Shown: positions 46,905-58,575, counted from the stretch's first letter. The stretch: DNA of 64,000 nt from Prorocentrum cordatum (GCA_963575745.1 CAUYUJ010021137.1:1-64000); one strand, 5' to 3'. Notes: generated by a model not told the origin, from the sequence alone. A program made the numbers and translations.

Positions 46905-47450
46905 TGTTGAACATTATTAATTCTAAAGAATTATTATTGTTGGACCCCCTGGTGCACGCCCCCCGCCCAAAACCTAGGCCGCAGCTACATTTTCATCATT
47001 TTTCTGCGAAAGCTTCAGAAAAGTGGATTACCCCCGGATCCGGTTTTTTGTTGACGCTCGTTTTCCCTTGCAAAAAACAATAGAAAATGAAAATTCTTGT
47101 TCTTAGTTGATCAAATTTCAAGAATCCCTTGCAAAAAATAAGGTAAAGTGGACATTCGCGCTCGCAAGACGAAATCCTTCCAAAACCTTAGGTTTCGTAA
47201 CGATTTTAACATAAAAACATCAAAAACCCAATGGTTTTTTAAGACAAAATTGTCAAAATGTCCTTCCGCGCGCTCTTGCGGATTCATAGGAAACACACCA
47301 CTTTTTAAACATTTCTGTCAAAAGGGTCTTTGCGTGTTACTTCTTCAGGTGCTTTGAACTTCTCCAACAACGGTTGCGCGCCTGCGAGGGCCACCATCCC
47401 TTGCAAAAAATGAGACGAAGTGGCACCCCTTTGTGTCCAGAGCCGCGCCG
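46838..47450. repeat. Paralogous unit P, copy 1, beginning with R3 ((GTT/GCT)n + AAAGAATTATTATTGTTG)
   Basis: (GTT)n/(GCT)n at 46838-46910, then TTCTAAAGAATTATTATTG, CCCCTGGTGCACGC, GGATCCGGTTTTTTGTTGACG, an R1 core at 47200-47300 (CATCAAAAACCCAATGG) and CAACAACGGTTGCGCGCC. The whole 600-bp series recurs at 48130-48720. Non-coding. Positions 47451-47934 show nothing I recognise. Confidence 0.88.
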
Positions 47451-47934
47451 TCTGCGTTCTTCCTTTCTCGCTTCTCTCCTTTCCTCCTTGTCCTGCTCCT
47501 CCTCCCCCTCTTCCGCCTTGGAGCCGTATTGGAACTGTCGATGGCCATCTCCCTTTCTCCCTCGCATGTCTGCTTGTACATACGTATAATTTCAGAACTT
47601 ACCGTGCATGCGATCGTTTACAACATGGTGGACCGTGCGTATGTCACGAACCTTGTATACATGTGTTTCTCTCCCTCCGTCTGGCTGTGCACGCGCGCGT
47701 TGGGCACTGAGAGTTAGGATCATAGCGCCATGAGTCTATGAGCAATGCATGCGTCATCCTTGGGACTGTATAACATCAGTGTAACACATGTACTTCTGTA
47801 ATCGCATCCCCACGAATTTGCCCCAAAAATGTGACCAACTATCTTGGCACTGCGTACCATCTCACGTGTACCGTGTACCACATCATATGTAACAGATGTG
47901 ATCAACCTCTGTGGGTGTGTACCCCACGCCAGTG

Positions 47935-48120
47935 TAGTAGCCAGGGTCGTCCGCACGCCACGAAGTGAAGTGTCCCAACGTCATAGGGCGGGAAGCTGGG
48001 TGTGGGTGGTCTCGAAGAGTCGTTTGGATATTTGGTAGAGCTTGAACGGCCCCCCCACGAAGTGGGGGTATTGGCTGGTGTCGCAAGAAAACCCTGGCAC
48101 TGGGGAGAACACTGAGCGTT
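47935..48120. repeat. Repeat X, copy 1
   Basis: TAGCCAGGGTCGTCCGCACG, CATAGGGCGGGAAGCTGGGTG and GTGGGGGTATTG recur at 48758-48945. It precedes a (GTT)n tract in both places. Confidence 0.85.
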
Positions 48121-48129
48121 CGGGTAAAA

Positions 48130-48131
48130 TG

Positions 48132-48182
<51 letters not shown>

Positions 48183-48720
48183 GAATATTATTACTTCTAA
48201 AGAATAATTATTGTTGGGCCCCCTGGTGCACGCCCCCCTCGCCGCGCCTAGGCCGCAGCCACATTTTCATCATTTTCGCGAGGAAGTCTCAGGCAAAACG
48301 GGGGAGTCCGGATCCGGTTGTTTTGTTGACGCCCGCTTTCCCTGTCAAAAAACAATATAAAATGACATGTCTTGTTCTAACATAACCAAACTTCAAGAAT
48401 CCTTTGCAAAAAATGACACGAAGTGCACACTCGCGCGCGCAAGATGAAATCCTTCCAAAACCTTAGTTTTCGTAGCGATTTTAACATAAAAACATGAAAA
48501 ACCCAATGGTTTTTCAAAAAAAAAAAAAAAAATCATCCCGCGCGCTCTTGCGGATTTCTTAGGAAACCCAATACTTTTTCAACATTTCTGTCAAACGGGC
48601 TCTTGCGAGCAACTTTTTCACGTGCTTCGAACTTCTGCAACAACGGTTGCGCGCATGCCAGGGCCATCATCCCTGTCAAATAATACCATATGGGACACAT
48701 TCGTTTTTTCTTCGCGCGCG
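48130..48720. repeat. Paralogous unit P, copy 2
   Basis: (GTT)n 48133-48183, TTCTAAAGAATAATTATTG, CCCCTGGTGCACGC, GGATCCGGTTGTTTTGTTGAC, an R1 core near 48480-48570 with an A17 run, and CAACAACGGTTGCGCGCATG. Diverged but collinear with 46838-47450. Confidence 0.88.
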
Positions 48721-48757
48721 CACGCCGTCGTCGTCGGCCGCGGGGCCCTGAATAGTA

Positions 48758-48950
48758 GCCACGGTCGTCCGCATGCCACGAAGTGAAGTGTCCGAACGTC
48801 ATAGGGCGGGAAGCTGGGTGTGGGTGGTGGCGAAGAGTCGTTTGGAAATTTGGTAGAGCTTGAACCGGCCCCCCCACAAAGTGGGGGTATTGCCCGCCTC
48901 CTATGAAAACCCTGGCACTGGTGAGAACGGTGTGTCCCCACGTGCTAGTA

Positions 48951-48989
<39 letters not shown>

Positions 48990-49035
48990 GCTGTTGCTGC
49001 TGTTGTTGTTGTTGTTGTTATTGCTGTCGCTGTTT
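48758..49035. repeat. Repeat X, copy 2, plus (GTT)n
   Basis: Copy 2 of X (48758-48945), then (GTT)n/(GCT)n from 48953 to 49030, ending at the inverted satellite block. Confidence 0.85.
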
Positions 49036-50230
49036 TCCCAACCATCCAGTGGTGGGTCCTCGTTTTGAAGAGACGGTTTCCGCGTTCTCCTCCTCTCGTG
49101 CCCCCCCCCTCCTCCTTACCGTCCGCATGCGTCCCGCACACCCAGTACAGCGCTTCGTGGCCCCATAGGGAGCTCCACCAAAGGTCCCAGTGCTACCGTC
49201 CGCATGCGTCCCGCACACCCAGTACAGCGTTTCGTGGCACTCCTCCCCCTCCTCCCTTTGTTTCACCCACCCAGTACAGCGCTTCGTGGCCCCATAGGGA
49301 GCCCCACCGGAGGTCCCAGTGCTACGGTCCGCATGCGTCCCGCACACCCACCAGTAGAGCGCTTCGTGGTCCCATAGGGAGCCCCACCGAAGGTCCCAGT
49401 GCTACCGTCCGCATGCGTCCCGCACACCCAGTACAGCGTTTCGTGGCCCCATAGGGAGCTCCACCGAAGGCCCCAGTGCCCCCGTCCGCATGCGCCCCGC
49501 ACACCCAGTACAGCGTTTCGTGGCCCTCCTCCCCCTCCTCCTTGCGTTTCGCCCATCCAGTGCAGCGCTTCGTGGCCCCATAGGGAGCCCCACCGAAGGT
49601 CCCAGTGCTACCGTCCGCGTGCGTCCCGCCCACCCAGTACAGCGTTTCGTGGCCCCACAGGGAGCCCCACCGAAGGTCCCAGCGCTACCGTCCGCATGCG
49701 TCCCGCACACCTAGTGCAGCGTTTCGTGGCCCGCCCCCCCCTCCTCCCTGCGTTTCACCCACCCAGTACAACGTTTCGTGACCCCATAGGGAGCTCCACC
49801 GAAGGCCCCAGTGCCCCCGTCCGCATGCGTCCTGGAAGCCCAATTTGGGATTCTCACCCAGCCAGTGCAGCGCTTCGTGGTCCCATAAGGGGGCTCCACC
49901 CAAGGCCTCAGTGTCACCGTCCGTATGCGTCCGGGCAATGTAATTTGGCAGTTTCACCCGCGCACTGCAGCGTTTCGTGGCCCTATAACGAGCTCCACCG
50001 AAGCCCCCAGTGGGACCGTCCGCTTGCGTCCCGGTGACCCAATTTGGCATTTTCACTCAGCGCTTCGTGGCCCCATAGGGAGCTCCACCGAAGCCCTCAG
50101 TGGGACCGTCCGCATGCGCCCCGGAAGCCCAATTCGGCACACCACCCACACAGTACAGCGTTCCCCCCCGCCCAGTGCAGCGCTTCGTGGCCCCATAGGG
50201 AGCTTCACCGAAGCAGACAATCACAATTAC
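49036..50230. repeat. Satellite block S, copy C (inverted)
   Basis: Begins CCCAACCATCCAGTGGTGGG, TCCTCGTTTTGAAGAGACGG, the reverse complement of the end boxes of copies A and B, with a short CTC-rich bridge. 49120-50220 is the satellite in reverse (CAGCGCTTCGTGGCCCCATA, GGGAGCTCCACCGAAGG). Units are more diverged and have lost the (GAT)n tract. Ala/Pro/His-rich frames are artefacts. Confidence 0.9.
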
Positions 50231-50274
50231 GGTGCCCACAATTGCACATGGTTGGGACTTTCGCTAGGATAATT

Positions 50275-51077
50275 GATGTTGTTGTTGCTGTTGTTGTCGC
50301 TGTTGCTGCTTCTGTTGTTGTTGCCGCTGCTGCTGTCGGTGATGTGTTTTTTTGTTGTTGCTGCTGCTGTTGTTGTTGTGGTCATTGGTGAAGTATCATG
50401 TCTACAGAATAATTATTGCTGATCCCCCTCCGGTAACCATTGTATTTTTCAATGAAAGTGATCCTCCCGGTGCTCGCACCCGTTTTTTTACAAAGGGAAG
50501 CGGGGTGTCACCAAATTGCCCCCTTGGCCCCCGAGTTACAATAACAACAGCGGCTCCCACTTGATACTTCCTCACACTACTTCAACTACGCGCTCACGCG
50601 CGGGACTTCGTCAGAATTTATGCAGGAATCGCGCTCTCGCGTGGGACTTCCTCACAAATCACGCTGTCGCTCTGGCCTTCTTACGATTTACGTGAGAATC
50701 GCGCCATCGCTCGAGACCTCCTCGCAATTCATGATCACGCTTCAGCAGCCCGCCTGCTCGACCTGGCCGCCTGGGCCCGCCTTCCCGACCCGCCCATCAG
50801 GGTCTACCCGCCCGATCTGCCCGTCTGGTTCTGCCACGTGCTTTCTGGTTCTAGCCCCCCTCCTGATAATCTCTCTCGTGCTTTATCCTTCCCCCTCCCC
50901 CTTCCATCCGTCCTCTCGTCCCCTGTTTTAGGGGCTGCGCCAACTACACGCGGCAGGTAAGGAAGATATGCCCACAAGGGGGGTACGATCGAAGACGAAC
51001 AGGGTGGGTACCGAGGGTTTGGGATACACGTGTTGAATGGCATGCGAGCAGGTAAGGGCGAGCGCTCTCAAACTGCT
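50275..51077. repeat. Composite unit U, copy 1
   Basis: (GTT/GCT)n (50275-50385), R3 core (ACAGAATAATTATTGCTGATC, about 50405), an about 40-bp minisatellite (ACTTCCTCACA...ATCGCGCTCTCGC, 50560-50740), a CCCGCCCG segment, a pyrimidine stretch (50870-50930) and a tail box GGTACGATCGAAGACGAAC at about 50980. The same succession occurs in the next two units. Confidence 0.82.
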
Positions 51078-52587
51078 TGTTGTTGCTGCTGCTGTTGAAT
51101 TCTCATTTCTAAAGAATAATTATTGTTGATCCCCCCCGTCCGGTGCACATTGTTTTTTCGATTGAAGTGCCCTTTTCCCGGGGCTTGCACTTTGTTTTTT
51201 AGCATGGAAAGTCTTGAGGGTCAAACTGTGTCGTTAGCCCCCGGCTTACAGAAACAACGGCTCCCGCTTGATACTTCCTCACAATTTGTTGAGGAATCGC
51301 GCTCTCGCTTTGGATTTCCTGGCGATTTACAACTGGATCGCGGCTCCCGCTTGATACTTCCTTTCAATTTATTGAAGAATCGCGCTCTCGCTTGGGACTT
51401 TCTTGCAAGTTACCACCGAATCGCGGCTCCCGCTTGACACTTCCTCACAATTTATTCACATGCCGCTCCTCGACACTCAGCAATCGAGCTCCCGCTACAT
51501 ATTGCCTGGCGGTTCAAGCAGAATTTACGCTTCAACAACGACCCGCCCGCTCGACCCGCCCGTCTGGGCCTGCCCGCCCGACCAGCCCGTTAGGGACTGC
51601 AGTCGCCGCTCGCTGCCCTTCGCCCGCCTTCGACGCCCCTTGCTGCCTGTACTGGTTCCACGGTCGCCTTCGCTCGCTGCCCTTCGTGGCCCCGTTGCTG
51701 CCCTCAGTGGCCCCGTCGCTGCCCATTGTGGCCCTGCTCGTATCCATGTGCTCCCACTTTTCAACGTTCTTTCCCAGTCATGTGTACTCATTCCTTTTAT
51801 ATGCATTTTAATTTCGTTCGTACTCCATTGTACTATTCCTCAGTTCTTCGCATTCCGCCCACTCCTCCCCAGGCCGCCCCATCTTATCCCAGCAATCTCC
51901 ACCCCTTCCCGCTCGCATTCTTCATTTCTCCCAAATTATTCCAAGTCCCTCCTCCAGATTCCTCCGTGCGCCCCCCGCTCCTCCGCACTCCTCCCGGCTC
52001 CTCTTCTCCACTCTTTGCCGCTCCTCCTCCTGAGACCCTACTCTTGTCCACTCCATCCCAATCCACTCAACATCCCCGCGCTCCTCTCGACACGGTTGCA
52101 GTTCTCACTATCCTTCCGCCCCATTCTCCCAGCGTCCCGCTTCTTTTCAGGGTTCCACGAAATTTGTTTCTGACACGAGTTCGCAGCTGTACGTCCCCCC
52201 GTGGGGGTATCCACGATATGTTCTTTCAAGGGGGTGGTGCGTGGCGCTGTTTATGGCGCGGCCCATGGCGAAACTTATTCTTAACCTGTGTTGGAGCAGC
52301 TGGCGCATGCCATGGCGCGAGCTGAATCGCCACTTGCAGCGCAAATCCTCGTCCACCCTCCTTCTTGCCCCTCCCCTCCCTTCCTCTGATCCCTTCGTCC
52401 TCATTCTCCCCCGTTATCGGTTGCCCTTCGTTTTCAAATGTCTTCACCAACCACGCGTGGCAGGGAATGAATATACCCCCCAAAAAGGGTACGATCGAAG
52501 ACGAAGAGGGCGGGTATCCAGGGTTTTTGGGATTTGCATATTGAATGACACGCGACCAGATAAGAGTGAACAGTCTTTAAATTATTG
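51078..52587. repeat. Composite unit U, copy 2
   Basis: (GTT/GCT)n 51078-51098, R3 core TTCTAAAGAATAATTATTG (51110), a minisatellite of about 40 bp (GATACTTCCTCACAATTT, ATCGCG(G/C)CTC(C/T)CGCTT) at 51250-51480, CCCGCCCG (51540-51600), a pyrimidine-rich segment with ORF-like noise (51600-52150) and the tail box GGTACGATCGAAGACGAAG (52488). A long open frame on the plus strand (51403-52173) is Ser/Pro/Leu-rich pyrimidine translation and is not called. Confidence 0.82.
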
Positions 52588-53985
52588 TTGTCGTTGTTGC
52601 TGCTGCTGCTGTTGTTGTTGTTGAGGAATTTTCATTTCTGAAGAATAAGTATTGTTGATCCCCCCTTACCGGTGCGTGCGGTTTTTCTCAATCAAAGTGT
52701 GCACCTCGACGCTCGCGCCCTGTTTTTCTCTGATGGAAAGTCTCGGTGCTCAAGCTGGGCCCCTGCCCCCCCCCCCCCGGATTACAACAACAACGGTTCC
52801 CGCTTGAGATACCCCCCCAAATTTATTCAGGACCCCCGCTCTTGAGACTTCCCGCAATTTACTCAGGATCGGTGTTCCCGCCTGTGGTTCCCTCGCAATT
52901 TAATCTGGACCCCCGCTCCCATCTGAGACTTCCTTACAATTTAGTCAGGAACGGCGGTCCCGCTTGAGATTTCCACGCAATTGAGTCAAGATGTCCACGC
53001 AATTTAATCAAGACCCCCGCTCCCGCCAGGGAGCTCTTCATATTTTATTCAGGAATTGCGCTTTCGCCTGTGACTTCCATGCAATTTATTCAGAAATCGC
53101 GCCTTCGACGCTCAGGAAACACGCTGCGCCAAGGACGCGGCTACAATTTACTTAGTAATCGCGCTCTCGCCATGTTCAGGCATCCCGCTTGACTGTCCCA
53201 CCCGCCCGACCCGCCCGTCAGGGGATCGCCCGCCCGTCGTGGGCTCCCGCCCGAGACTTCCTTCAGGAACGGCGCTTTCGCTTAGGATTTCCTCGAACGT
53301 TCACGTTCTTACCTTCCTGCTCCTCCTCCCTCTCCCTCCTCCCTCCTCCCTCCTCTCATCCTTTCTCTCTCCCTCCTCTCTTCCCTCATCATTATGCCTC
53401 TCTGCCCTATCCCCTTTCCCTCCTCTCCCTCCTCCCTTCTCCCTCCCCTCTCCTGCCTCCTCCGTCCCTCTTTCTTTCTCTCTCTCCCCTCTCTCTCTCT
53501 CTCTCTTTCTCTACTCCTCTCATATGTCGTTTTTTATATTATTGTTTTTGTTGTTCTCTCTCTCTCTCTCTTTCTCTTTTTTTCTCTGTTTATCTGCCTC
53601 TAATCATCCGCCCCCCTTTTCGCTCCTTCTCTCTTGGCGTTGTCCCTCTTCCTTCGTCCCTCCCCGTCCCTTTCTCCTACTCTCCCTCGTTCTCCCTCCT
53701 CCTCCTTTTGCAGGGCCCACGCCAATTCCAATGGCGGGCACATGTACGCCCACGAAGGATTGTCCACCCGTTCAGGTTTGCCCGCCTGTCTAAGCCCGCC
53801 GCCCCCCGCAAAGAGAGCAAATCCCCCCAAAGGGGGTGTGATCAATGACAACAATGGCGGGTATCGAGGGTGTGGGGAACTCGTTTTGAATGACACGCGG
53901 GCAAATAAGAGCGAACAATCTTATAATGATAGTTGTTGTTGTTGTTGTTGTTGTTTTTGCTGTTGCTGTTGCTCTTGTTGTTGTT
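52588..53985. repeat. Composite unit U, copy 3
   Basis: (GTT/GCT)n (52588-52622), R3 core TTCTGAAGAATAAGTATTG (52636), a C14 run (about 52769), minisatellite (52800-53180), CCCGCCCG (53200-53235), a long CT/TCTC tract (53310-53710), the tail box GGGTGTGATCAATGACAAC (53842) and closing (GTT)n (53937-53985). The CT tract contains perfect (TCTC)n runs. Confidence 0.82.
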
Positions 53986-54279
53986 ATGCATTGTTTGTTT
54001 TGTTCCCTGGGTTTTGCCTCCTGGGGCCCAGGGCCATCAGGCATTGATCTGGGGCGCAAGGGCTACCCCCAGGGAAGCTGTCTGGACCTCGTCGGGCCGC
54101 GGATTGGAATTGGACCCTTGCGGCAAAAAACGACACAGTTTTTTATATAAAAAAGTAGCGTGCCATGGTACGATGGGGGGTCACGAGGGGGGGGGGGGGG
54201 CGCGATGGGGGAACCCGGGTCGGGACAGGGGTAGGAATAAAGATGTATAGCTAATCGTACACGGGCAGGGGCGATCCAT
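53986..54279. other. Unassigned spacer
   Basis: No gene. Contains a G14-type run near 54190. Confidence 0.4.
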
Positions 54280-54326
54280 GTACACATGTATATTTAATTG
54301 TGTATGCTGATGTGTTTGTATATGTT

Positions 54327-54359
<33 letters not shown>

Positions 54360-54806
54360 GTATAGGTATATGTATATGTATAGGTATGTGAATATGTGTA
54401 TGCATTTGCTGATGTATATGCTTATGTATGTGTGCGCGTATGTGTACACACATATGTGTATGTAAAAAAGTATCGGTATGTGTGTATGTAGGTGCATACG
54501 CGCTTGTATTTGCAGGTGTATCCATATATGCATACGTATGCGTAGGTGTATGTGTTTCTATTTATGTATTTGCTTACGTAGAAGACAATACGTCTATATG
54601 TTTATATGTATGTACGCATGGACTTTTGAATTTGTATGTGTGTACACATGCAAGTGTATATACATGTGAATATATTCATGCACATGTGTATGTACTTGTG
54701 TATGTAGATTTAGCTGTGACTGCACATGCATGTGTGTATGTGTGTATGTGTGTATGTGTCGGTGTATGTGTATATGCATAAACATGTGTGTATGTTTATG
54801 TATATG
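54280..54806. repeat. (TATG)n/(TGTATA)n alternating purine-pyrimidine array, left part
   Basis: About 530 bp of TATG, TGTA and GTATGTGT units. Alternating purine-pyrimidine sequence of this sort is prone to unusual helix forms. The array resumes at 55578 after the inserted block. Confidence 0.93.
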
Positions 54807-55563
54807 TTCCCTACCTAGGCTCTGCCTAGAAGGGTTCTTACTCTCTTAGCTTAAAGGGGCCGGGCAGTGCAAATCGCCCCGGGCGGTTTCCCCAGTCCCC
54901 GCCCCGCGGTTCCCCCAGTCCCCTGGGAGCTTTAGGTTTAGCTTTTAGCTTTAGCTTTAGCTTTAGCTTTAGCTTAGCTTTAGCTTAGCTTTAGGTTAGC
55001 TTTAGCTCAGCTTTAGCTTAGCTTTAGCTTAACTTTAGCTTAGCTTTAGTTTAGCTGTATCTTAGTTTTAACTTTAGCTTATATTTAGCTTAGCTTCAGC
55101 TTAGCTTTAGCTTAGCTTTAGCTTAGCTTTAGCTAGCTTTAGCTAGCTTTAGTTTAGCGTTGGCTTAGCTTTAGCTTAGCTTCAGCTTAGCGTTAGCTTA
55201 GCGTTAGCTTAGCGTTAGCTTAGTTTTAGCTTAGCTGTAGCTTAGCTTTAGCTTTAGCTTTAGCTTAGCTTAAGCTTATAGTTAGCTTAGCTGTAGCTTA
55301 TAGTTAGCTTAGCTTTAGCTTAGCGTTAGCTTAGCTTTAGCTTAGCTTCAGCTTAGCTTTAGCTTAGCTTCAGCTTAGCTTTAGCTTAGCTTTAGCTTAG
55401 CTTTACCTTAGCTTTAGCTTAGCTTTAGCTTAGCTTTAGCTTAGCTTTAGCTTTGCTTTAGCTTAGCTTTAGCTTAGCTGTAGCTTAGCTGCAGCTTAGC
55501 TTGGGCTTAGCTTCACTGTTACTACTAATGCTGCTTTCCTAGGGGCTCCAACTCCTAGGTAGG
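54807..55563. mobile_element. Inverted-repeat-bounded block containing a TTTAGC-type satellite
   Basis: CCCTACCTAGG at 54809-54819 and its exact complement CCTAGGTAGGG at 55553-55563 bound the block; weaker complementarity (GCCTAG...AAG against CTTTCCTAGGGGC) extends inward. Inside, 54947-55520 is a tandem of GCTTTAGCTTA (11 bp) and TTTAGC (6-7 bp) variants. The flanks on both sides are the same TATG array, so the block looks inserted into it. No ORF, transposase or clear target duplication was seen. The TTTAGC unit resembles but is not the TTTAGGG telomere repeat. Confidence 0.7.
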
Positions 55564-55577
55564 GTCGCACTGGGATT

Positions 55578-55800
55578 TTTTTTGTATATGCATAGGTATA
55601 TGTGGATGTATATGTGTGTAGACTTGTGGTTATAAGTATATGTATGTACATATGTATATGTAAATGTATATGCATATGTATATGCATATGTGTATGCAAA
55701 TGTATATGTATATGTTTATGTTTGTGTATATGTATGTGTACACGTATATTTGTATGCACATGTATATGTATATGCATAGGTACAGGTGTCTATACATAAT
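55578..55800. repeat. (TATG)n array, right part
   Basis: Continuation of the 54280-54806 array (TATATGTATATGCATATG units). Confidence 0.92.
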
Positions 55801-58219
55801 CGGGATAAGGGTTGAGGGATAGGGACGGTGGTCCCCTCTACCCCTTCCTCCGTCTCCTTCCCCTCCTTCTCTCTCTTCCGCCCTCCCTTCCGGGGGGAAG
55901 TGTCCGCTCCTTATCCCGTGGGAGCCCCAGCTGCGCTCCAGCGCGTCGGCTTCGGCCTCGGCGTGGGCTGAGGTCCGAGCAGGGCCGATGTCCACGCGCC
56001 GCTGGCGCTGTTCCGCCCACCTCCCCTGGACAGGCAGTGTCCGCTGCTTCTCTGCCTCCCTCCTCGACCTCTTCGCCATCCCTCGAAGAACAACAGACGG
56101 CATGCACATGGAGCTGCGCTGGGACCCCCTGGCGACGCATCCGGCGCCGCCCCTGGGCGCGCTCCGCGTGCAAGGGAGGGGGCCTTCAGCGCAGATTCAA
56201 GACATCCGCGCGGACCGAAAGCAGTTTATGTTCATGCTGTGTTTGGTTCTTGCGCCTGTCTCCTCTGCTCCCTTGTGGGGACTGGCTGGTCTCCTCGTCA
56301 GCGCAGCTGAGTCTGGTTCGAAGTGGAGGTCAGGGGCCACGTCAGGGAGGGTGCTGGTGGCCAGTGCCCCGTGGGCGTTCACTGGATCGTCCTTCTCCGT
56401 CATCCTCGTCGTCGTCCTGTCCTCGGTTTTCTCATCCATCTTCTCCTCTTTTCCTGCTCCTGTTCCTCCTCCTGCTCCTCATGCTGCGGCTCTTCCTTCT
56501 TCGCTCAGAAAGGGTGCCTCGTCGTCTTCGGCCTCTTCTCCTCCTGTTGTCTGCCCTCTTGCTTGATCTCTTAACTTGGCCAGGGCTTCCTCTGTCTTTG
56601 AAGCACGAGCACCTACGCCGCATGACAGGGTCAATAGCTGACAGGGGCAATAGCGGACTCAAGTACTGAGACGTGTTCCATCAAGTCGGCTTGCCCGTCG
56701 CTGACAATTCAGCTCCTGATTACCGAACGTGTACGTTCGAATCGGTCCTACCCTCGGCTGCCTGTCCATCTCACTCCTCCAGGGGCGGATCCCCGGCCAG
56801 CCTTTTGAAGGGAGCCTGGGCAGGTTGACCCCGCTTTGGACGATGCATTTTTGGATGACGTGGCGAGGACAGCATCTCGACTTTCGGGGCTTATCGATAC
56901 TGCGCGGGGGGCAGACTGGAGCTACACAAGGGTGGTTCAAGTTAACATATTGTACACCTGCGTACGTCCTGGTCGTACAGTCAGGGGTTCCAGGGTGAGG
57001 CAACAGTCGTGGAACGATCATTGACATCATGATCGATCGGTTTGTAGTGCTTTAGCTATGACTGAATGAGTTCTCTTGGCACCCAATCATCAGTAATGTA
57101 GCATCAACTGAATGGGACATGGTGTGAATGCCCGCGTCCTGTCAGCTCCAGATTGCCCCTCCCGCGCATCATCGATTGACTTCTTCTCATCTTCACCATG
57201 TTCTATTCGTGGTTCGGAGCGCGAATAAGCATCGCCTGTCTACTTTCTGCCATCCTTTACGTATTGGTGTTTGGCCGAAGTCCAATCAGTCTGCGCTTTG
57301 CTACTGTTATATCCAGCTGCACTTTTGGTGCGCTCTACGTCAAGTCCTCCATGCTTGCTGTGACACATTTCTAGCCCGATGCGAAGTAGTCAGCTGCCGC
57401 CTTCTCTGAGCAGTCGACGTGAGCGCTCGCATATGTCGCAATACTGCCAAGCTGTTGCGCTCGAGTTCGCATGTGGCCGAGGATCTTTGCGTGAGGATGC
57501 GCGGCGGGACAGCAGCATGTTGTAATTAACTCTCCGTCCCCATGAATTTGCAGACGTACCTTGTGAGGGTTTTCAGCTTGCGTGCAAGATCTTGCCGCAT
57601 GTCGACCACGATTGGTGAGCATTCCGATTGCACGCGCATGTGTCCATGACTGCTGCCAGTCAGCTGGACTTTTGTTCGTGGGATGGATTTCTGACTTATT
57701 TTGCGACTGTGGGATGCGTGAGTGGTGACCACTCTGGAAATTACGCTCCCATCAACAGTGCGCCGCTGCGGCCACTGGCAGCTGGGTATCGGAGAGTCTG
57801 GCCTTGGGAACTTGCGATGGGTGCTGTCTTGGCTAATTGGGTTCTGGAGGTTGAGATGCCTGGAAGCATGTCTGATCTCGACCAGGGCTCGACCTAAACA
57901 GTATTTTAGCGATCTCGTGGACCGTCTTCGCTCCGACTTCCTCTTGCCGCAAAGGCGGAAGGAAGACAGGACGAGGGACAACGAAACCGCAACGAAACGG
58001 AAAAGCCATTTAGGCCGAGACCTGACCTCGGCACATCCCGAAGTGCTCCACGTTCGGAGAGCTTTCCGGCCGTCTCGCGGCCTCCCCGGCTTCCCCTCCC
58101 GCCCTCCTCTCGTCTTGTGCCCAGTCCGCTCCCGCCCCGCCGGGACCCGACCTCCTGCTGGATCCAGCTCGCCGCCGATCAGAGCAGATCTAGAGGAGTG
58201 CTTGGCAGCGAGCGAGGGG
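55801..58219. other. 2.4-kb interval with no supported gene
   Basis: Moderate-complexity sequence. Several open frames of 80-285 codons exist on both strands (for example 55812-56669 plus and 57526-58929 minus) but have Ser/Leu/Arg-biased, frame-independent composition. A small CTC-rich run lies at 56440-56490. I found no SL relic, RT or known domain. Confidence 0.5.
57646..57897 (+). CDS. Hypothetical 83-aa ORF (doubtful)
   Basis: ATG 57646 (MTAASQLDFCSWDGFLTYF) to the stop at 57897. The composition is more protein-like than that of surrounding frames (PLAAGYRRVWPWELAMGAVL), but there is no family match, no SL nearby and no codon evidence. Listed only for completeness. Confidence 0.15.
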   Translation: MTAASQLDFCSWDGFLTYFATVGCVSGDHSGNYAPINSAPLRPLAAGYRRVWPWELAMGAVLANWVLEVEMPGSMSDLDQGST

Positions 58220-58409
58220 TGACGAACGAACAGCACACACCCATACCCCATAGGGGGGTCGCTGGGAGGAGGACTGGCTATGGGTATGGGTGTGGGTTGT
58301 CGGACCCTGGGGAACGCTCCCGTGCGAGCGGGGACCCCCATCCGACAACACGCACCCATAGCCCTCTCCGACCCCCCTATGGGTATGGGTATGTGTTGTT
58401 GGTTCGTCA
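58220..58409. mobile_element. MITE-like 190-bp hairpin with AGGGG flanks
   Basis: The termini TGACGAACGAAC and GTTGGTTCGTCA are inverted repeats; complementarity runs inward about 80-90 bp on each arm (CCCATACCC(C)ATAGGGGGGTC against GACCCCCCTATGGGTATGGG, and GGGTTGTCGGA against TCCGACAACAC). The short centre is ACGCTCCCGTGCGAG. AGGGG lies directly outside both ends (58215-58219 and 58410-58414), a possible 5-bp target duplication, although the surroundings are G-rich. No coding capacity. Confidence 0.75.
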
Positions 58410-58575
58410 AGGGGGGGAAGCGAGGGGGGGCGGGCCTTCGTAGAAGGCTCGGAAGTCCGCCTGCCTCCGGAGAAGTCTGCTGAGCTCTCTCCCCAGAGAC
58501 GCAGAAAGCGCCTCTCCGACGGCGGAGGCCTCTCCGAGAGGCCCCGCCGCCTCTTGAGAAGGCCCTGTCCTTCTC

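Noticed and set aside
51403-52173. 256-codon plus-strand open frame in composite unit 2
   Set aside because: Lies in a pyrimidine-rich stretch of a repeat unit; not conserved in units 1 and 3.
54947-55520. Interstitial telomere array
   Set aside because: Units are TTTAGC and GCTTTAGCTTA, not TTTAGGG; no pure telomere repeat present.
55812-56669. 285-codon plus-strand open frame
   Set aside because: Ser/Leu/Arg-rich throughout with overlapping frames equally open; no domain or codon signal.
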